64,000 nt of DNA from Promethearchaeota archaeon (GTDB lineage Archaea > Asgardarchaeota > Lokiarchaeia > Sigyniarchaeales > SOKP01). The DNA lies in NCBI GenBank assembly GCA_016839585.1, contig JAEOTZ010000050.1, positions 41,900-105,899 of the forward strand, given 5' to 3'. Positions 47,164 to 56,849 of the stretch are shown here, one piece after another (within the stretch, counting starts at the first letter, position 1; every line of letters starts with the position of its first letter). The translations under genes were made by a program, and so were the position numbers. The notes below the pieces were generated by a model. The model was given only the letters and a program-made list of their open reading frames with translations, made no database searches and was not told the DNA's origin.

Positions 47164-48516
47164 ATGAAGAAATTTAAAATAAATAACTATATTACCCTAA
47201 AATTAGAGGATGGCACTACTAATCTTTATGTAAATGGTGAGCTTTTCCGACAATGTAAATTGCTATTATTAAATATCTCGATTAATGAGGATTTCAGCCA
47301 GGTACAATCTATTGATGAGATAGCAGAAAAAATGGGTTGGACTCCTTTAGGACAGATGTCTCCACATATTAGACTTGAAATCCGAAAGAAAATCTCCCCC
47401 GTGACTGAATTTTGGGCACATTGCTCAAACATACAAGCATGGGTTGAAGATAATTATAATCCTAATATACTTCATCACAGTCTTGCCTTTCCTTTGTTAA
47501 GAAAGTTAGCTGAAACAGGAGATTTGCAAGCTAAAGCTCGATTTAAAGAGGATGTGGCAAAAAGATTAGAAAGTTCAACTCCTCAAGTTATGCTATATCT
47601 AATTCAAGAGAGATATTTAGAAATCTTTACTAAGGAAGAATTAGAATCTTTGATCCTCAATATTGATTTTAATAATCCTTCAGAAGACGAGTATCTCAAG
47701 TATGTTCCAAGTATTTTTACCTATCTTTATGATTATAATTTATCAAATAAAGTTAAAGTGATCTTGTTTGAGCATTTGGCTAAACAATTTTATGGGAACT
47801 TATTTGAAGAATTAAAACAAATTCTATTAAAAAAATACCAAAAGGAGACTCAAATACTATTGGATAAATTATCTCAGGGGATCAAAAACACTAATTTACG
47901 ACGGATTAAGGAATATTTCTATTTTTTTAATATGGAAGAAAAGATCAAATTGTTTCGTGAAGCTTTATCAAGTAAGTTTTTTCATGTCTTATTTGAGTTA
48001 TTAACCGAAAATCCTAGTTTAATAGATCACCTTGAAAAAAAAGACATACCAATTCTCGTAAAAGAAGCATTTATGACAGGAAATCCCTCTGTTATATCAC
48101 TCCTAGAAGATGAAGGACATTTAATTCATCTTAGCCATGAACAAATAGAAGAAATAATGGAGAATATTTCTAGTTTTGGATTGTCAAAAAATATTATAGC
48201 AGAAATAGAAGATTGGTATTCTTGGTTAGAGAAAGGATATGTACGATTTAGGAGTTGTTATATTTATAGATATGACGTACAAATACTTCAAGAAATTGAA
48301 AGAGTTTTAAATATTAAATTAATTTACACTCCACATGATATTGCGCTCTCGAACTATATGTTTGAAATTGATGATGAGGGAAGAGTATCTAAATTATTCA
48401 TAACGGACACCATAAAAAGAAAGCTTGATATTCCAGACTCTCTTGTCGAGAGAATTTATACTCTAGAAAATCTTAAAGAATTACATATGAAACATCAAAC
48501 AATTATGATTAATTAA
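47164..48516 (+). CDS. Lokiarchaeal LRR-associated module protein (450 aa)
   Basis: The N-terminal 250 residues match a module I recall from many Lokiarchaeota leucine-rich-repeat proteins: ITLKLEDGTTNLYV, LFRQCKLLLLNI, SIDEIAEKM, then VTEFWAHCSNIQAWVEDNY and HHSLAFPLLRKL. Here the C-terminal LRR part is reduced to one or two weak units (SKLFITDTIKRKLDIPDSL, TLENLKELHM). The middle is helical. A recognition protein with a shrunken sensor end is the reading; no partner gene is obvious. Confidence 0.6.
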   Translation: MKKFKINNYITLKLEDGTTNLYVNGELFRQCKLLLLNISINEDFSQVQSIDEIAEKMGWTPLGQMSPHIRLEIRKKISPVTEFWAHCSNIQAWVEDNYNPNILHHSLAFPLLRKLAETGDLQAKARFKEDVAKRLESSTPQVMLYLIQERYLEIFTKEELESLILNIDFNNPSEDEYLKYVPSIFTYLYDYNLSNKVKVILFEHLAKQFYGNLFEELKQILLKKYQKETQILLDKLSQGIKNTNLRRIKEYFYFFNMEEKIKLFREALSSKFFHVLFELLTENPSLIDHLEKKDIPILVKEAFMTGNPSVISLLEDEGHLIHLSHEQIEEIMENISSFGLSKNIIAEIEDWYSWLEKGYVRFRSCYIYRYDVQILQEIERVLNIKLIYTPHDIALSNYMFEIDDEGRVSKLFITDTIKRKLDIPDSLVERIYTLENLKELHMKHQTIMIN

Positions 48517-48579
48517 AAGGCATTATATTTCTTATTAATATTAATAAGAGCTAAGAAAACTTAGGATAGAGGAAAAAAT

Positions 48580-48601
48580 ATGAGATAACTTTTTATCTCA
48601 T
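48580..48601. terminator. Hairpin between converging genes
   Basis: ATGAGATAA, CTTT, TTATCTCAT: a perfect 9-bp stem with a four-base loop, in the gap between the plus-strand gene ending at 48516 and the minus-strand gene ending at 48699. It fits a 3' structure for either transcript. Confidence 0.45.
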
Positions 48602-48698
48602 TTCACTTCATTATTTTGGTATGTGCTTGATTATAAAATCTATTATTATGGCTTAAGCACTTAATCGCTGTTCGCAGAGGAGCAAGAGCCTTAAAACC

Positions 48699-49034
48699 TC
48701 ATAAAACGGATGGAGAATAGCGTTTTGCTGCTCTTGTTAACCCAACATAATTATCTGAAATTTTATAGTACATTTTATCATTTATTACTTTTCTCTCTAA
48801 ATAATTATTTTTTATATAGTGGTTTAAAGAATTCACCATAGTACCGAGCACAACTGCTCCCATATAATTTTGTTTCTTCTTAGTAATCCTTATTAAATCA
48901 AGTTCAGAATGCCACTGACCATCAAGTAAAGCCATCAATATTTCATTTTTCACAGGAATCTTTATATCCTTAATTTTATTGAATAAATTTGAATAATTTG
49001 GTTTATAAAACTCATCTTCTTTAAGATCTTCCAT
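48699..49034 (-). CDS. Winged-helix DNA-binding protein (111 aa)
   Basis: Residues 25-98 have the winged-helix order: ILMALLDGQWHSELDLIRIT, then MVNSLNHYIKNNYLERKVI and a strand hairpin (KMYYKISDNY). It is a likely transcription regulator. It follows the actin-family gene by about 100 bases on the same strand. Confidence 0.6.
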   Translation of the reverse strand: MEDLKEDEFYKPNYSNLFNKIKDIKIPVKNEILMALLDGQWHSELDLIRITKKKQNYMGAVVLGTMVNSLNHYIKNNYLERKVINDKMYYKISDNYVGLTRAAKRYSPSVL

Positions 49035-49137
49035 TTTTAGATACCTATAAAACGAGTTGTAATCTTAAGAATGAATAAAATATTCAGTTATTTAACAAAA
49101 TATATTATCACCATAACACATTTAATAGAAAAAGGAC

Positions 49138-50259
49138 CTATAAAAGATTTGGTGGGATCCCCTCATTAAAATATTTAGCACGCGTTATCCAATTTTCTGA
49201 AAATTCAGGGATCATAGCAAGTATTGAACCACCTATCCAAACAGAATAAGTTCTTTCAGTTGGTGCAATAATTCTAATAACTTGATTTTTTTTCTTTCTC
49301 CTCGCCAATTCAAGTTCTAATTCTTGGTAGATACGTGACTTAAGGTTTGGAAACATACTTGAACCCCCCGATAAAAAAATATTATTTAATAGATCAGGGC
49401 GAATATCCAAATCACAGGTTTCTACCACCTCCATGATTGCATGAGGTAATGAATCTTCTTCTAATTCTGAAGATGGATTGAATAAAAGTTCTGGAATCAT
49501 AAATCGTTCCTGATTCAGTGTTATAGTAGAACCATCTGGTAAAGAATAATCTTTTGTATATTGTTCACTCCTATTTAAATCTTCCTTATAGTCTAATGAG
49601 ACAAAACAAGCTTTTTCCTTCAACACTCTGACTAATTCTCTTCTGATAGAAGAATCTACAGACCATCCAATAGATTCTAAAATTGTTTCCATATAACGAG
49701 TTAATACTCTCCCCCCAATATCTAAAATCTTTACGGCATGTTCTATTTTATAACCCTGATAAATGGGTACTATTCTGGTATTGCTATCACCAATTTCAAT
49801 AATTAAACCGGTTTGAAAACCTCCAGAATATAATGTTAGCATAGAATCTAATACTGGATAGAACGCCATACACTGATAACGTTCTAAAAAGAGCTCAAAA
49901 ATTCTTTCTAAATCATTATATGGAAATAATGGATGTATAGCGAATAATACATTAACAAGACTAGGATCTACTCGTAAGTTATAAAAGATATAGTCAATAA
50001 TATTTTCAAAATGTTTCCAATCAACAATTATCCCCTTTTCAATAGGTTGAAATACTTTATATAAGCCAATTGATTGAATCTCATCACCTACATATAATTC
50101 TTTTTCCTCTAAATCCTTCAAACCATATTGAGTATCTAAAGATTGATATTTTGGCGTTCCAACTATAGTCAAAAACACTTGAGATGGTGTATCCTCTCCT
50201 GCAAATCCAATTTTTGAAGAAAATTGACCGATATCTAAAATAACAGTAAAATTTCCCAT
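49138..50259 (-). CDS. Divergent actin-family protein (Arp-like)
   Basis: 373 residues, actin length, alignable without gaps over long stretches: DIGQFSSKIGFAGED (phosphate 1), YVGDEIQSIG, IEKGIIVDW, VPIYQGY, LPDGSTITLNQERF, NNIFLSGGSSMFPNL and YSVWIGGSILA near the end. The nucleotide site has Asp9 and Lys16 (actin D11, K18), but actin Q137 aligns to Asp138, D154 to Glu155 and H161 to Arg162. So the residues that position the attacking water are altered, which is more like an Arp than a canonical actin. It sits beside a proline-rich gene on the same strand. Confidence 0.9.
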   Translation of the reverse strand: MGNFTVILDIGQFSSKIGFAGEDTPSQVFLTIVGTPKYQSLDTQYGLKDLEEKELYVGDEIQSIGLYKVFQPIEKGIIVDWKHFENIIDYIFYNLRVDPSLVNVLFAIHPLFPYNDLERIFELFLERYQCMAFYPVLDSMLTLYSGGFQTGLIIEIGDSNTRIVPIYQGYKIEHAVKILDIGGRVLTRYMETILESIGWSVDSSIRRELVRVLKEKACFVSLDYKEDLNRSEQYTKDYSLPDGSTITLNQERFMIPELLFNPSSELEEDSLPHAIMEVVETCDLDIRPDLLNNIFLSGGSSMFPNLKSRIYQELELELARRKKKNQVIRIIAPTERTYSVWIGGSILAMIPEFSENWITRAKYFNEGIPPNLL

Positions 50260-50369
50260 ACCTTATTATAGTTTAAATTTATTTTTAAGATAAATACCCT
50301 AAATAACTATATCTAATATAATATTATATTAAGTCTAAGATATTAATTACTTTTACACTAATAAAATTT

Positions 50370-50609
50370 TTAGTGGTGTGTAATTAATTCTTTTTGCTCT
50401 TCTCTTGCATAGCCTCCTAACCCTGTTGTAGCTATAGTAACACTAATATTTGAACCTAAATCATGATATTTGAGAATAGTAACTCCACAAGAAATTAATT
50501 CATCATCTGGATGACCAGCAAAAATAATTATCCTTTTAGGAACAACTATTGGAATTTCATTTTTACTTATCAAAAAAGGTTTATCTGACATGTAATTTAC
50601 AAGTCTCAA
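50370..50609 (-). pseudogene. N-terminal fragment of a PIG-L/LmbE deacetylase
   Basis: Residues 24-70 hold RIIIFAGHPDDELISCGVTI, the zinc-binding HPDDE start of PIG-L deacetylases, and VTIATTGLGG. The frame stops after 79 codons where the family needs about 230, and no continuation is readable downstream. A remnant between the actin and proline-rich genes. Confidence 0.65.
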
Positions 50610-50733
50610 TTCTTAATTAAAAATTTTATGACACATGATGAAATAATCTATAAATTTAGAATTGTGTAATAAAATATTAAAAATGAGACAAATATAAATT
50701 GTAGAAAAAGAAATATTAGTTTCTTTGAGTTTC

Positions 50734-51435
50734 TTATTCTCCTCTCATTATCTTTTTTAATCGGTTTAATTCGTCTAACATTTCATCACGGAGAGAACTT
50801 AATCCACCACCAGCTTTAGGAGCCATTGCAGTCATTGCTCCACCAGACGGTGTTGGAGGGCGAGCACCAGTTGGTGCCGCAGGAGGGCTGGGTCTTTTAG
50901 CAAATGAAGGTGGTTTTGCAGGTGGACCACCAGTAGTTGGTGCTTTTGGAGGAGTAGCTCCAGGAGTTGGTGCTGGAGGTAATTTTGGAGCAGGTGGTAA
51001 ATTGCCACGTATAGGAGGACCACCACTAGGCGCTTTAGGAGGAGCCCCAACAGTTGGTACTGATGGAATATCTCTCTTACCTGGACGTTTTGGAGGACTA
51101 CCGGCTATAGGGGGAGCACTAGGAGTCGCTGCTGCTGTTGCAGGTACAGGTGCACCCTCTTGACCACTTCCACTTAATAAACTAAATAATGTACTTGCAG
51201 CTTTCGTTTTTGCAGTAGTACTAGCTGGAGCAAGAACTTTTTTAGAGGAGGTACTCACAGTCGTAACTTCTTCTACAATATAAATCTCCTTTAAATCTTT
51301 TTGAGCTTTTGCTAAAGATTTAATAAAATCATTTATTCCTTTTACAGTTTCTCCTAGATCATCAGCGAGAGATGTTAAGCCTTTTTTCATAAAGTTTATA
51401 ACGCGTTCGATTTTTTTCTGTTCTTTTGAAACCAC
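50734..51435 (-). CDS. Proline-rich protein with coiled-coil start and WH2-like C-terminal helix
   Basis: 233 residues in three parts. Residues 1-55 are an amphipathic helical region (IERVINFMKKGLTSLADDLG). Residues 60-205 are low complexity with about 45 prolines in PPKAP, PPAP and GPP runs, unlike the usual Lys/Ile-rich proteins here. The last 25 (LRDEMLDELNRLKKIMRG) resemble an actin-binding WH2 segment, R-x-x-[ML]-L-x-x-[IL]...LKK, but with a shorter spacer. Poly-proline can bind profilin, which Asgard archaea have. The layout recalls WASP/VASP-type or CCDC53-like proteins. An actin-regulator role is inferred. Confidence 0.6.
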   Translation of the reverse strand: MVSKEQKKIERVINFMKKGLTSLADDLGETVKGINDFIKSLAKAQKDLKEIYIVEEVTTVSTSSKKVLAPASTTAKTKAASTLFSLLSGSGQEGAPVPATAAATPSAPPIAGSPPKRPGKRDIPSVPTVGAPPKAPSGGPPIRGNLPPAPKLPPAPTPGATPPKAPTTGGPPAKPPSFAKRPSPPAAPTGARPPTPSGGAMTAMAPKAGGGLSSLRDEMLDELNRLKKIMRGE

Positions 51436-51726
51436 GTTTTATTCAATTCCTCTCTTGTTTTTGAAAAATAGATGATAATTTATATTACTATTATAATTGA
51501 TTATATCTTTATTATATTAATATGTATTTATATTTTTATTCCATCCGTAAATAAAATTTTAATCCTTAGTATTACCAAATTCAAAAAAAAAAACATTAAT
51601 TATTATAAATCCTAAATCTAAAAATATTATATACTATATTTCATTGTATTTATTAAAAATTATAAATTAATTAAATTTTTTAAAATAAGATATTCTTTAA
51701 CTTTTTTAATATTAGGTGGGTTAAAG

Positions 51727-51993
51727 TTGCCAAAAAAGGAACTTTTCATTAAAAGGGTGTATGAGATTGTTAATGAACTAAAAATTCCATTAATTGATGA
51801 GCGTGTATACGACAAAGTGGGTTTTAGTACGTCATCAGCAATCGCAAATGTTATCTTCAGATTTGAAGAAGATGAATCTGTAATCAGAGGGTTTCTGGGA
51901 CTTGCTGAATACTTTCATACTGTTGTGATTAAAAAACGCGATGAATTTTACATCCCACATGCCTCTATCTTGTTCCATTTGATTAGTTCATAA
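51727..51993 (+). CDS. Hypothetical protein (88 aa)
   Basis: Small alpha/beta protein (FIKRVYEIVNELKIPLID, then FYIPHASILFHLISS). TTG start with GGTGG seven bases upstream. About 290 bases of AT-rich, gene-free sequence precede it. No family known. Confidence 0.45.
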   Translation: MPKKELFIKRVYEIVNELKIPLIDERVYDKVGFSTSSAIANVIFRFEEDESVIRGFLGLAEYFHTVVIKKRDEFYIPHASILFHLISS

Positions 51994-52103
51994 AGATTCT
52001 TTATTTTTTTTACTTTTCTTTTATTATCATATGAATTAAGTACTTCAGAATTAAATTTTTGTTAGATAGCATGGAAATTTTTTAATATTGAATTAATCAA
52101 GAG

Positions 52104-52814
52104 CTAAATATTTGAGATGTAATACTGGGAATTATTTAATATTTCCATTACTTCCTTCTCAGGAACATCATACCAATTTTTGTATGCATCAGCAACAGCA
52201 AACCACATGACATCTCGAATATTAGGGCAAAAGATCTCATCCACCTCTAGAATAATTCTTTTAACTGTTCTCGAAGGAGCAGTTGGTACAGCTATAAAAA
52301 TTTTAGTAGGGTTATACTTTTTTATCATTTTAATTGCCGCTAACATCGTAAAACCTGAAGCTAATCCATCATCAAATATGAAAATATATTTATTTTGAAT
52401 ATTTTTCTTATAATGTTCTTCTAAATTTACATCTTTATTATAAAATTTCAGTCTTTCTTGAATCTCCTGTTTTGTTAAATCAATTGAATCTTCTACTGCT
52501 TTTTCAGAAAGCCCCAATCGATTTAGTAGAGGTTCATTAATTAATATAGTGCCATCTGTAGTAACAGATCCAAAGCCTGCTTCTGTATTAAAAGGTATTT
52601 TTATTTTTCGTACGATTAAAATGTCATATTTGATGTTAAATTTGGAGCAAAAACCCTCACTTACAGAAATTCCTCCATTAGGAATGGCAAAACAAAAAAA
52701 ATAATTGGAATCTTGATTAATAAGGCTATTTAATACTTTAGCTTCCTCTTTAATAAATTCTGCTAAAAATTCTCCTGCTTTAAATCGAGATTCATATTGA
52801 TGTAATTTCATCAA
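52104..52814 (-). CDS. Phosphoribosyltransferase-domain protein
   Basis: Type I PRTase fold with the PRPP motif FIFDDGLASGFTM and the flexible region TEAGFGSVTTDGTILIN. The IVRKIKIPFNTEAGFG segment is typical of standalone PRTase-like proteins that are often fused to a dienelactone hydrolase in bacteria. Substrate unknown. Stands alone. Confidence 0.8.
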   Translation of the reverse strand: MMKLHQYESRFKAGEFLAEFIKEEAKVLNSLINQDSNYFFCFAIPNGGISVSEGFCSKFNIKYDILIVRKIKIPFNTEAGFGSVTTDGTILINEPLLNRLGLSEKAVEDSIDLTKQEIQERLKFYNKDVNLEEHYKKNIQNKYIFIFDDGLASGFTMLAAIKMIKKYNPTKIFIAVPTAPSRTVKRIILEVDEIFCPNIRDVMWFAVADAYKNWYDVPEKEVMEILNNSQYYISNI

Positions 52815-53018
52815 TACTAAAAAATAATATAATAATAAATAAAGTTAATCTAACATAGTTAGATTATTTAGTTTCTCGAAATTATAATAGAAATAAAAGA
52901 TTTAACTCTACCTTTTACATTTTTTTATAAAGTACCAATAAATATAAAAACCAAAACAACCTCTTATTTTCTTAATCAAACTTTAAAATTTAAAATATAA
53001 GAATATATTTGATGTTTT

Positions 53019-55445
53019 ATGAGAAATTTCAAAAAGAGTAAACTATACGTGTTAATTCTGTTAATTACTATTCCTACACTATTAGCATTAAGCTCACTAA
53101 TGACAAATGTTCAAGGAGGTCCTGACGATATACCTGTCGCACATCCTAACAATGGATGGCACTGGGATGTTGAAACAGGAGATCGGATCTATTTTGAAGG
53201 AGAATTCATCTTAACAAATGCTAGTACAGATGAAATCTATATGATGTTTAAGGATATCTGGATTTATAACATAACTTCTATTAAAAATGTAACAATTGAT
53301 GCTGGTTTTGGAGTAAGGGATTACTCTCAAGTGAACGCCACAAGTTGTTATTATGATCTTTCTGAGATAGAAGCATATGATGATCCCCAAGAACTTGCCC
53401 TCTTCGGATATAATGCTTCTGATCCAATTAAGCATAAATATATGGCAGGTCACAATGGAATGCCTTTTTTACTTCCTTTGAACGACTCAGTTATAGAAGT
53501 AGATATTTTAGCAGATATATTAAATGAATCATTTTATGGTTCCCCAATGTATCAAATGGCATTCAATCGTTTTGATTATTATGAATCAGGATCAAATAGG
53601 ATATACTTTTATAATACATCTGAATTTTATTTCACTGAGGGGTATTATTTTGATAATGGAACAATGGAAAAAGGGTCAGCATTCTTAACTGCTAACATGG
53701 GTGCAGGTCCGATATACATAAATGCTACAATGAAACAGGTCTTCGATTATAATGTCACGGATGAGGTTGAGTGGGGTGTAAATGTTGGAGATACCTTTTA
53801 CTATGATGCAATTGAAAATGAAGATACAGTTAATGACGCTATGGATTGGAAACTAAATATTTCAGGCTTTTCTGATATTTTATTAAATAAAACTAAAAAT
53901 GGATTCTCAGAGGAAGAACCAGTTTACATGGTATATCAAGCTGTTTATGCTGAAAGGTCCATGTGGAATGGAACTGATTATGAATATTTCGACAATGTAA
54001 TGGTAGGTACAGCTAATAATTTTTATCCTCAATACTATGATGATGCAGCAGAGGATGGAGTAATGCCTTTCATCTGGCCCATTAATGTTCCAAAGGAACA
54101 CATTGAATTTATGTGGAATAATGATACAGTTCGCATCTGGGAGAGCCTGCAATTTGATGAGGTATACATTTATGAAAATGGATTTTATGATTTTTATTTA
54201 AGGAATTCCACAGGTATAGATTACGTACGAATTAATGTAAGTAAAACTACGGGTGTTGCACACTATTTTCTAATGTTTAGTAGTGATAATTTTATGTTAT
54301 TTGAATTAAAAACTCAGACTTTAGTCGATTGGTCAGTAAATATCGGCGATATCATTTATTTCAAACAAAATGATGATTATGAGGATGGTTTTACTGATAT
54401 TAGAGTAACAATAACTGAAACACATACATATTTCGTGAATATGACATTTCTAGTAGAATATTATAATTATTATGGAATTCCAATGATCCTACCTTCAGGT
54501 CAACCAGAGTATCAGTTTTTCTCTTATATAGTAGCTTCTTATGAAGAATGGAATCCATCAACACAATCATGGGATTATCATGGTACAAATGACTTAGCTA
54601 TAGCAAACATCTATTGGCCAATATCACCATTAATATTTGTGGATATTAGTGGAGCGCCAATGCTATTGCCTGAAGATACATCTAGTTCTGAACTTACAGG
54701 TATTTTTGATATGTTTAGCCCTATTTATGATGATATAACTTATAGTACTGGATTAGTAATCCTCAGAAATTCGACTTTGGATAGAACATTATATTTCTAT
54801 TTCGATGAGGCTTCAGGTAAAGTGACTATGATGCATGGATGGGGCAATATGCCAATTCCAGGCGCTGAATGGAATTATATGACATATTATCCTAAATTTT
54901 ATAGACAATTATCTAATGGGACTAATTTTTTTACGATGAATAGTGATTTCATAACCGATATGACGCTCACGGTTGAGCTTAATGTTGCAGCTGTAGGAGG
55001 ACCTCTACCAGAATATATCTATAATTTCCTTTCAATGAATCCTGTTAATGTGTCTGTGCCTGAAGGTACCCCATTAGCTTATATTGATCAACTTTTTACT
55101 TATTATCCATTAATTAATGGCAATATAACGATGACAATGACACTTCCATCATCTATAGATCTTAATGACATTGAACTTCGATTTTATGCTTTTAATATGA
55201 GCGGAACATTAGAATGGGACGAAGCGCCTCCTGATTTTTATACTACTATCATTTATGATTACGGTACAAATTCATTTACTATTGAAACTCCCGCTTGGCC
55301 TTGGGGAACGATATCTGCAATATCTTATATCTCAGAGCCGACAGAAGAGCCTATCATCCCAGGATATAACGTATTGATCTTCGTAATAGGTATAATTGTA
55401 ATTTCAGCACTACTAATCAAATGGAAACGTAAGAAAAGTATTTAA
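53019..55445 (+). CDS. Large cell-surface protein with lineage-type C-terminal anchor
   Basis: 808 residues. A signal peptide (KSKLYVLILLITIPTLLALS), then an extracellular region with at least three copies of the pattern [D/G/S]V-x-x-GD-x-[IF]-Y-[FY] (DVETGDRIYF, GVNVGDTFYY, SVNIGDIIYF) and many N-x-S/T sites. The end is EEPIIPGYN, a hydrophobic span and KWKRKKS. The IP-x-YN start of the anchor is shared with the broken surface gene at 4365 and suggests a sorting signal. An S-layer or adhesion role is plausible. Confidence 0.75.
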   Translation: MRNFKKSKLYVLILLITIPTLLALSSLMTNVQGGPDDIPVAHPNNGWHWDVETGDRIYFEGEFILTNASTDEIYMMFKDIWIYNITSIKNVTIDAGFGVRDYSQVNATSCYYDLSEIEAYDDPQELALFGYNASDPIKHKYMAGHNGMPFLLPLNDSVIEVDILADILNESFYGSPMYQMAFNRFDYYESGSNRIYFYNTSEFYFTEGYYFDNGTMEKGSAFLTANMGAGPIYINATMKQVFDYNVTDEVEWGVNVGDTFYYDAIENEDTVNDAMDWKLNISGFSDILLNKTKNGFSEEEPVYMVYQAVYAERSMWNGTDYEYFDNVMVGTANNFYPQYYDDAAEDGVMPFIWPINVPKEHIEFMWNNDTVRIWESLQFDEVYIYENGFYDFYLRNSTGIDYVRINVSKTTGVAHYFLMFSSDNFMLFELKTQTLVDWSVNIGDIIYFKQNDDYEDGFTDIRVTITETHTYFVNMTFLVEYYNYYGIPMILPSGQPEYQFFSYIVASYEEWNPSTQSWDYHGTNDLAIANIYWPISPLIFVDISGAPMLLPEDTSSSELTGIFDMFSPIYDDITYSTGLVILRNSTLDRTLYFYFDEASGKVTMMHGWGNMPIPGAEWNYMTYYPKFYRQLSNGTNFFTMNSDFITDMTLTVELNVAAVGGPLPEYIYNFLSMNPVNVSVPEGTPLAYIDQLFTYYPLINGNITMTMTLPSSIDLNDIELRFYAFNMSGTLEWDEAPPDFYTTIIYDYGTNSFTIETPAWPWGTISAISYISEPTEEPIIPGYNVLIFVIGIIVISALLIKWKRKKSI

Positions 55446-55712
55446 ATTTAATTAAACTTTTTTTTTATTTTATTTTTATTAGCTACAACTAAATTGTTTT
55501 AAAAATATTTCAAAAATGATATTACTCAATACAGATAGGTAAAAATTTTTATCATAATAGCGATAAATAAATATTTTAACTAAAATAAAAAGCAGATAAT
55601 TAACATTTCAACATTTTATAGGAAATTTTTAATAATTTATTTCATTAAAATTTTATAACAAAATGTTTGAAGATAATAATTCCTATTCATTGGATTCTGA
55701 TGAGGATGACAT

Positions 55713-56267
55713 ATGGAGTCTCAAGACACTAAAGGAAAGATCGTTAAAGAATCATTACCATCAGAAATTATTTCTATCGTGGGAGATATCCTTGCGGGGA
55801 TTGTTCTTTCACTTTTAATAGTGCCATTTGAGAGTTTTCTAATCTTAATATTAATAGTTCCTGCATTATTATCATTAAGAGGAAACATAAGTGGACCATA
55901 TATTGCAAGAACTTCAAAAGATCTAATTATTGGAGAGTTTAATAGAAAATCCTTGATTGAAAATATACTCGCTACTTATGTTTTGTCAATAGTAACAGCT
56001 TTCATTATTGGTGTTTTTAGTATAGTTTTAAACATATTTTTGATAAAAATCCCTATTGTTTCAAATATAATGCTTATCGAAATTCCAATAATAACTATAT
56101 TAATAACATTATCTATATCCATCCCTTGCTCAACTGGCTTAAATTATTTGGCATTTAAATATGGATTAAATCCTAATAATGTTGTAAATCCTATAATGAC
56201 TGCGATTGACGATTTTTTTACAGTTATTAGTTTTTACTTATCTTTAATAATGTTGGGGGTTCCCTAA
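55713..56267 (+). CDS. SLC41/MgtE-type cation transporter, first half
   Basis: 184 residues, five membrane spans, with VPALLSLRGNISGPYIART, the family signature P-x-LL-x-L-[KR]-GN at the pore. MgtE and SLC41 proteins carry Mg2+ or related divalent cations. It lacks the N-terminal CBS part of bacterial MgtE. Its stop abuts the ATG of the second half, so both are made together and must pair. Confidence 0.8.
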   Translation: MESQDTKGKIVKESLPSEIISIVGDILAGIVLSLLIVPFESFLILILIVPALLSLRGNISGPYIARTSKDLIIGEFNRKSLIENILATYVLSIVTAFIIGVFSIVLNIFLIKIPIVSNIMLIEIPIITILITLSISIPCSTGLNYLAFKYGLNPNNVVNPIMTAIDDFFTVISFYLSLIMLGVP

Positions 56268-56819
56268 ATGGAATATTTCAAGAAAATCTTTAAAGAATCA
56301 ATCATAATTGTGATAATATCTTCATTTATGGGCTTAATCTCTGGAACAGTATTATCTAGTAATGAGAGAATTTTATACAGTTTTCCAATTATACTTTTAA
56401 TTTTACCATCTCTAAATTCTTTAATTGGAGATATTTCTACAGTTCTAAGTTCTCGCTTAACTTCGCATCTATATATAGGAATTATACCGCCAAAAATTCA
56501 GAAATCTGATAGATTAAAAGAAGATTTTTATGGTCTCTTAATAACAATTTTATTAAGTCTAATTGCATTAATTGTTCTAGGATATAGTATGGGAATAGCT
56601 ACTGGAATAGAAATTGTTAATCCCGTTTTAATCATTATCATTTTATTATTTACAATTCTATTACTTTTTGTATCAATGTTTATTTTTCTATTTATTAGTG
56701 CAATTTTCATTTTTAAACAAGGAAAAGATCCAAACAATTTCTTAATCCCTTTTGTAACTTCACTCGCAGATTTTTTAACACCATTATTTCTTATTATATT
56801 TATCCAAATATTTATTTAA
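56268..56819 (+). CDS. SLC41/MgtE-type cation transporter, second half
   Basis: 183 residues, five spans, with LLILPSLNSLIGDIS at the pore entry and GKDPNNFLIPFVTSLADFLTP, the family's second signature (D-P-x-N-x-x-x-P-x-x-T-x-x-x-D). It starts right after the TAA of the first half. In SLC41 proteins the two halves form one chain. Confidence 0.8.
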   Translation: MEYFKKIFKESIIIVIISSFMGLISGTVLSSNERILYSFPIILLILPSLNSLIGDISTVLSSRLTSHLYIGIIPPKIQKSDRLKEDFYGLLITILLSLIALIVLGYSMGIATGIEIVNPVLIIIILLFTILLLFVSMFIFLFISAIFIFKQGKDPNNFLIPFVTSLADFLTPLFLIIFIQIFI

Positions 56820-56849
56820 AATAAAGAAAGGAGTAAAAAAAGTAAACCA

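Noticed and set aside
49138..50259. Bacterial MreB or crenactin
   Set aside because: Length, the LPDG...ERF segment and the YSVWIGGSIL end match eukaryotic actin/Arp rather than MreB.
50832..51050. Leucine/glutamine-rich frame inside the proline-rich gene
   Set aside because: An alternative-frame shadow of the proline codons.
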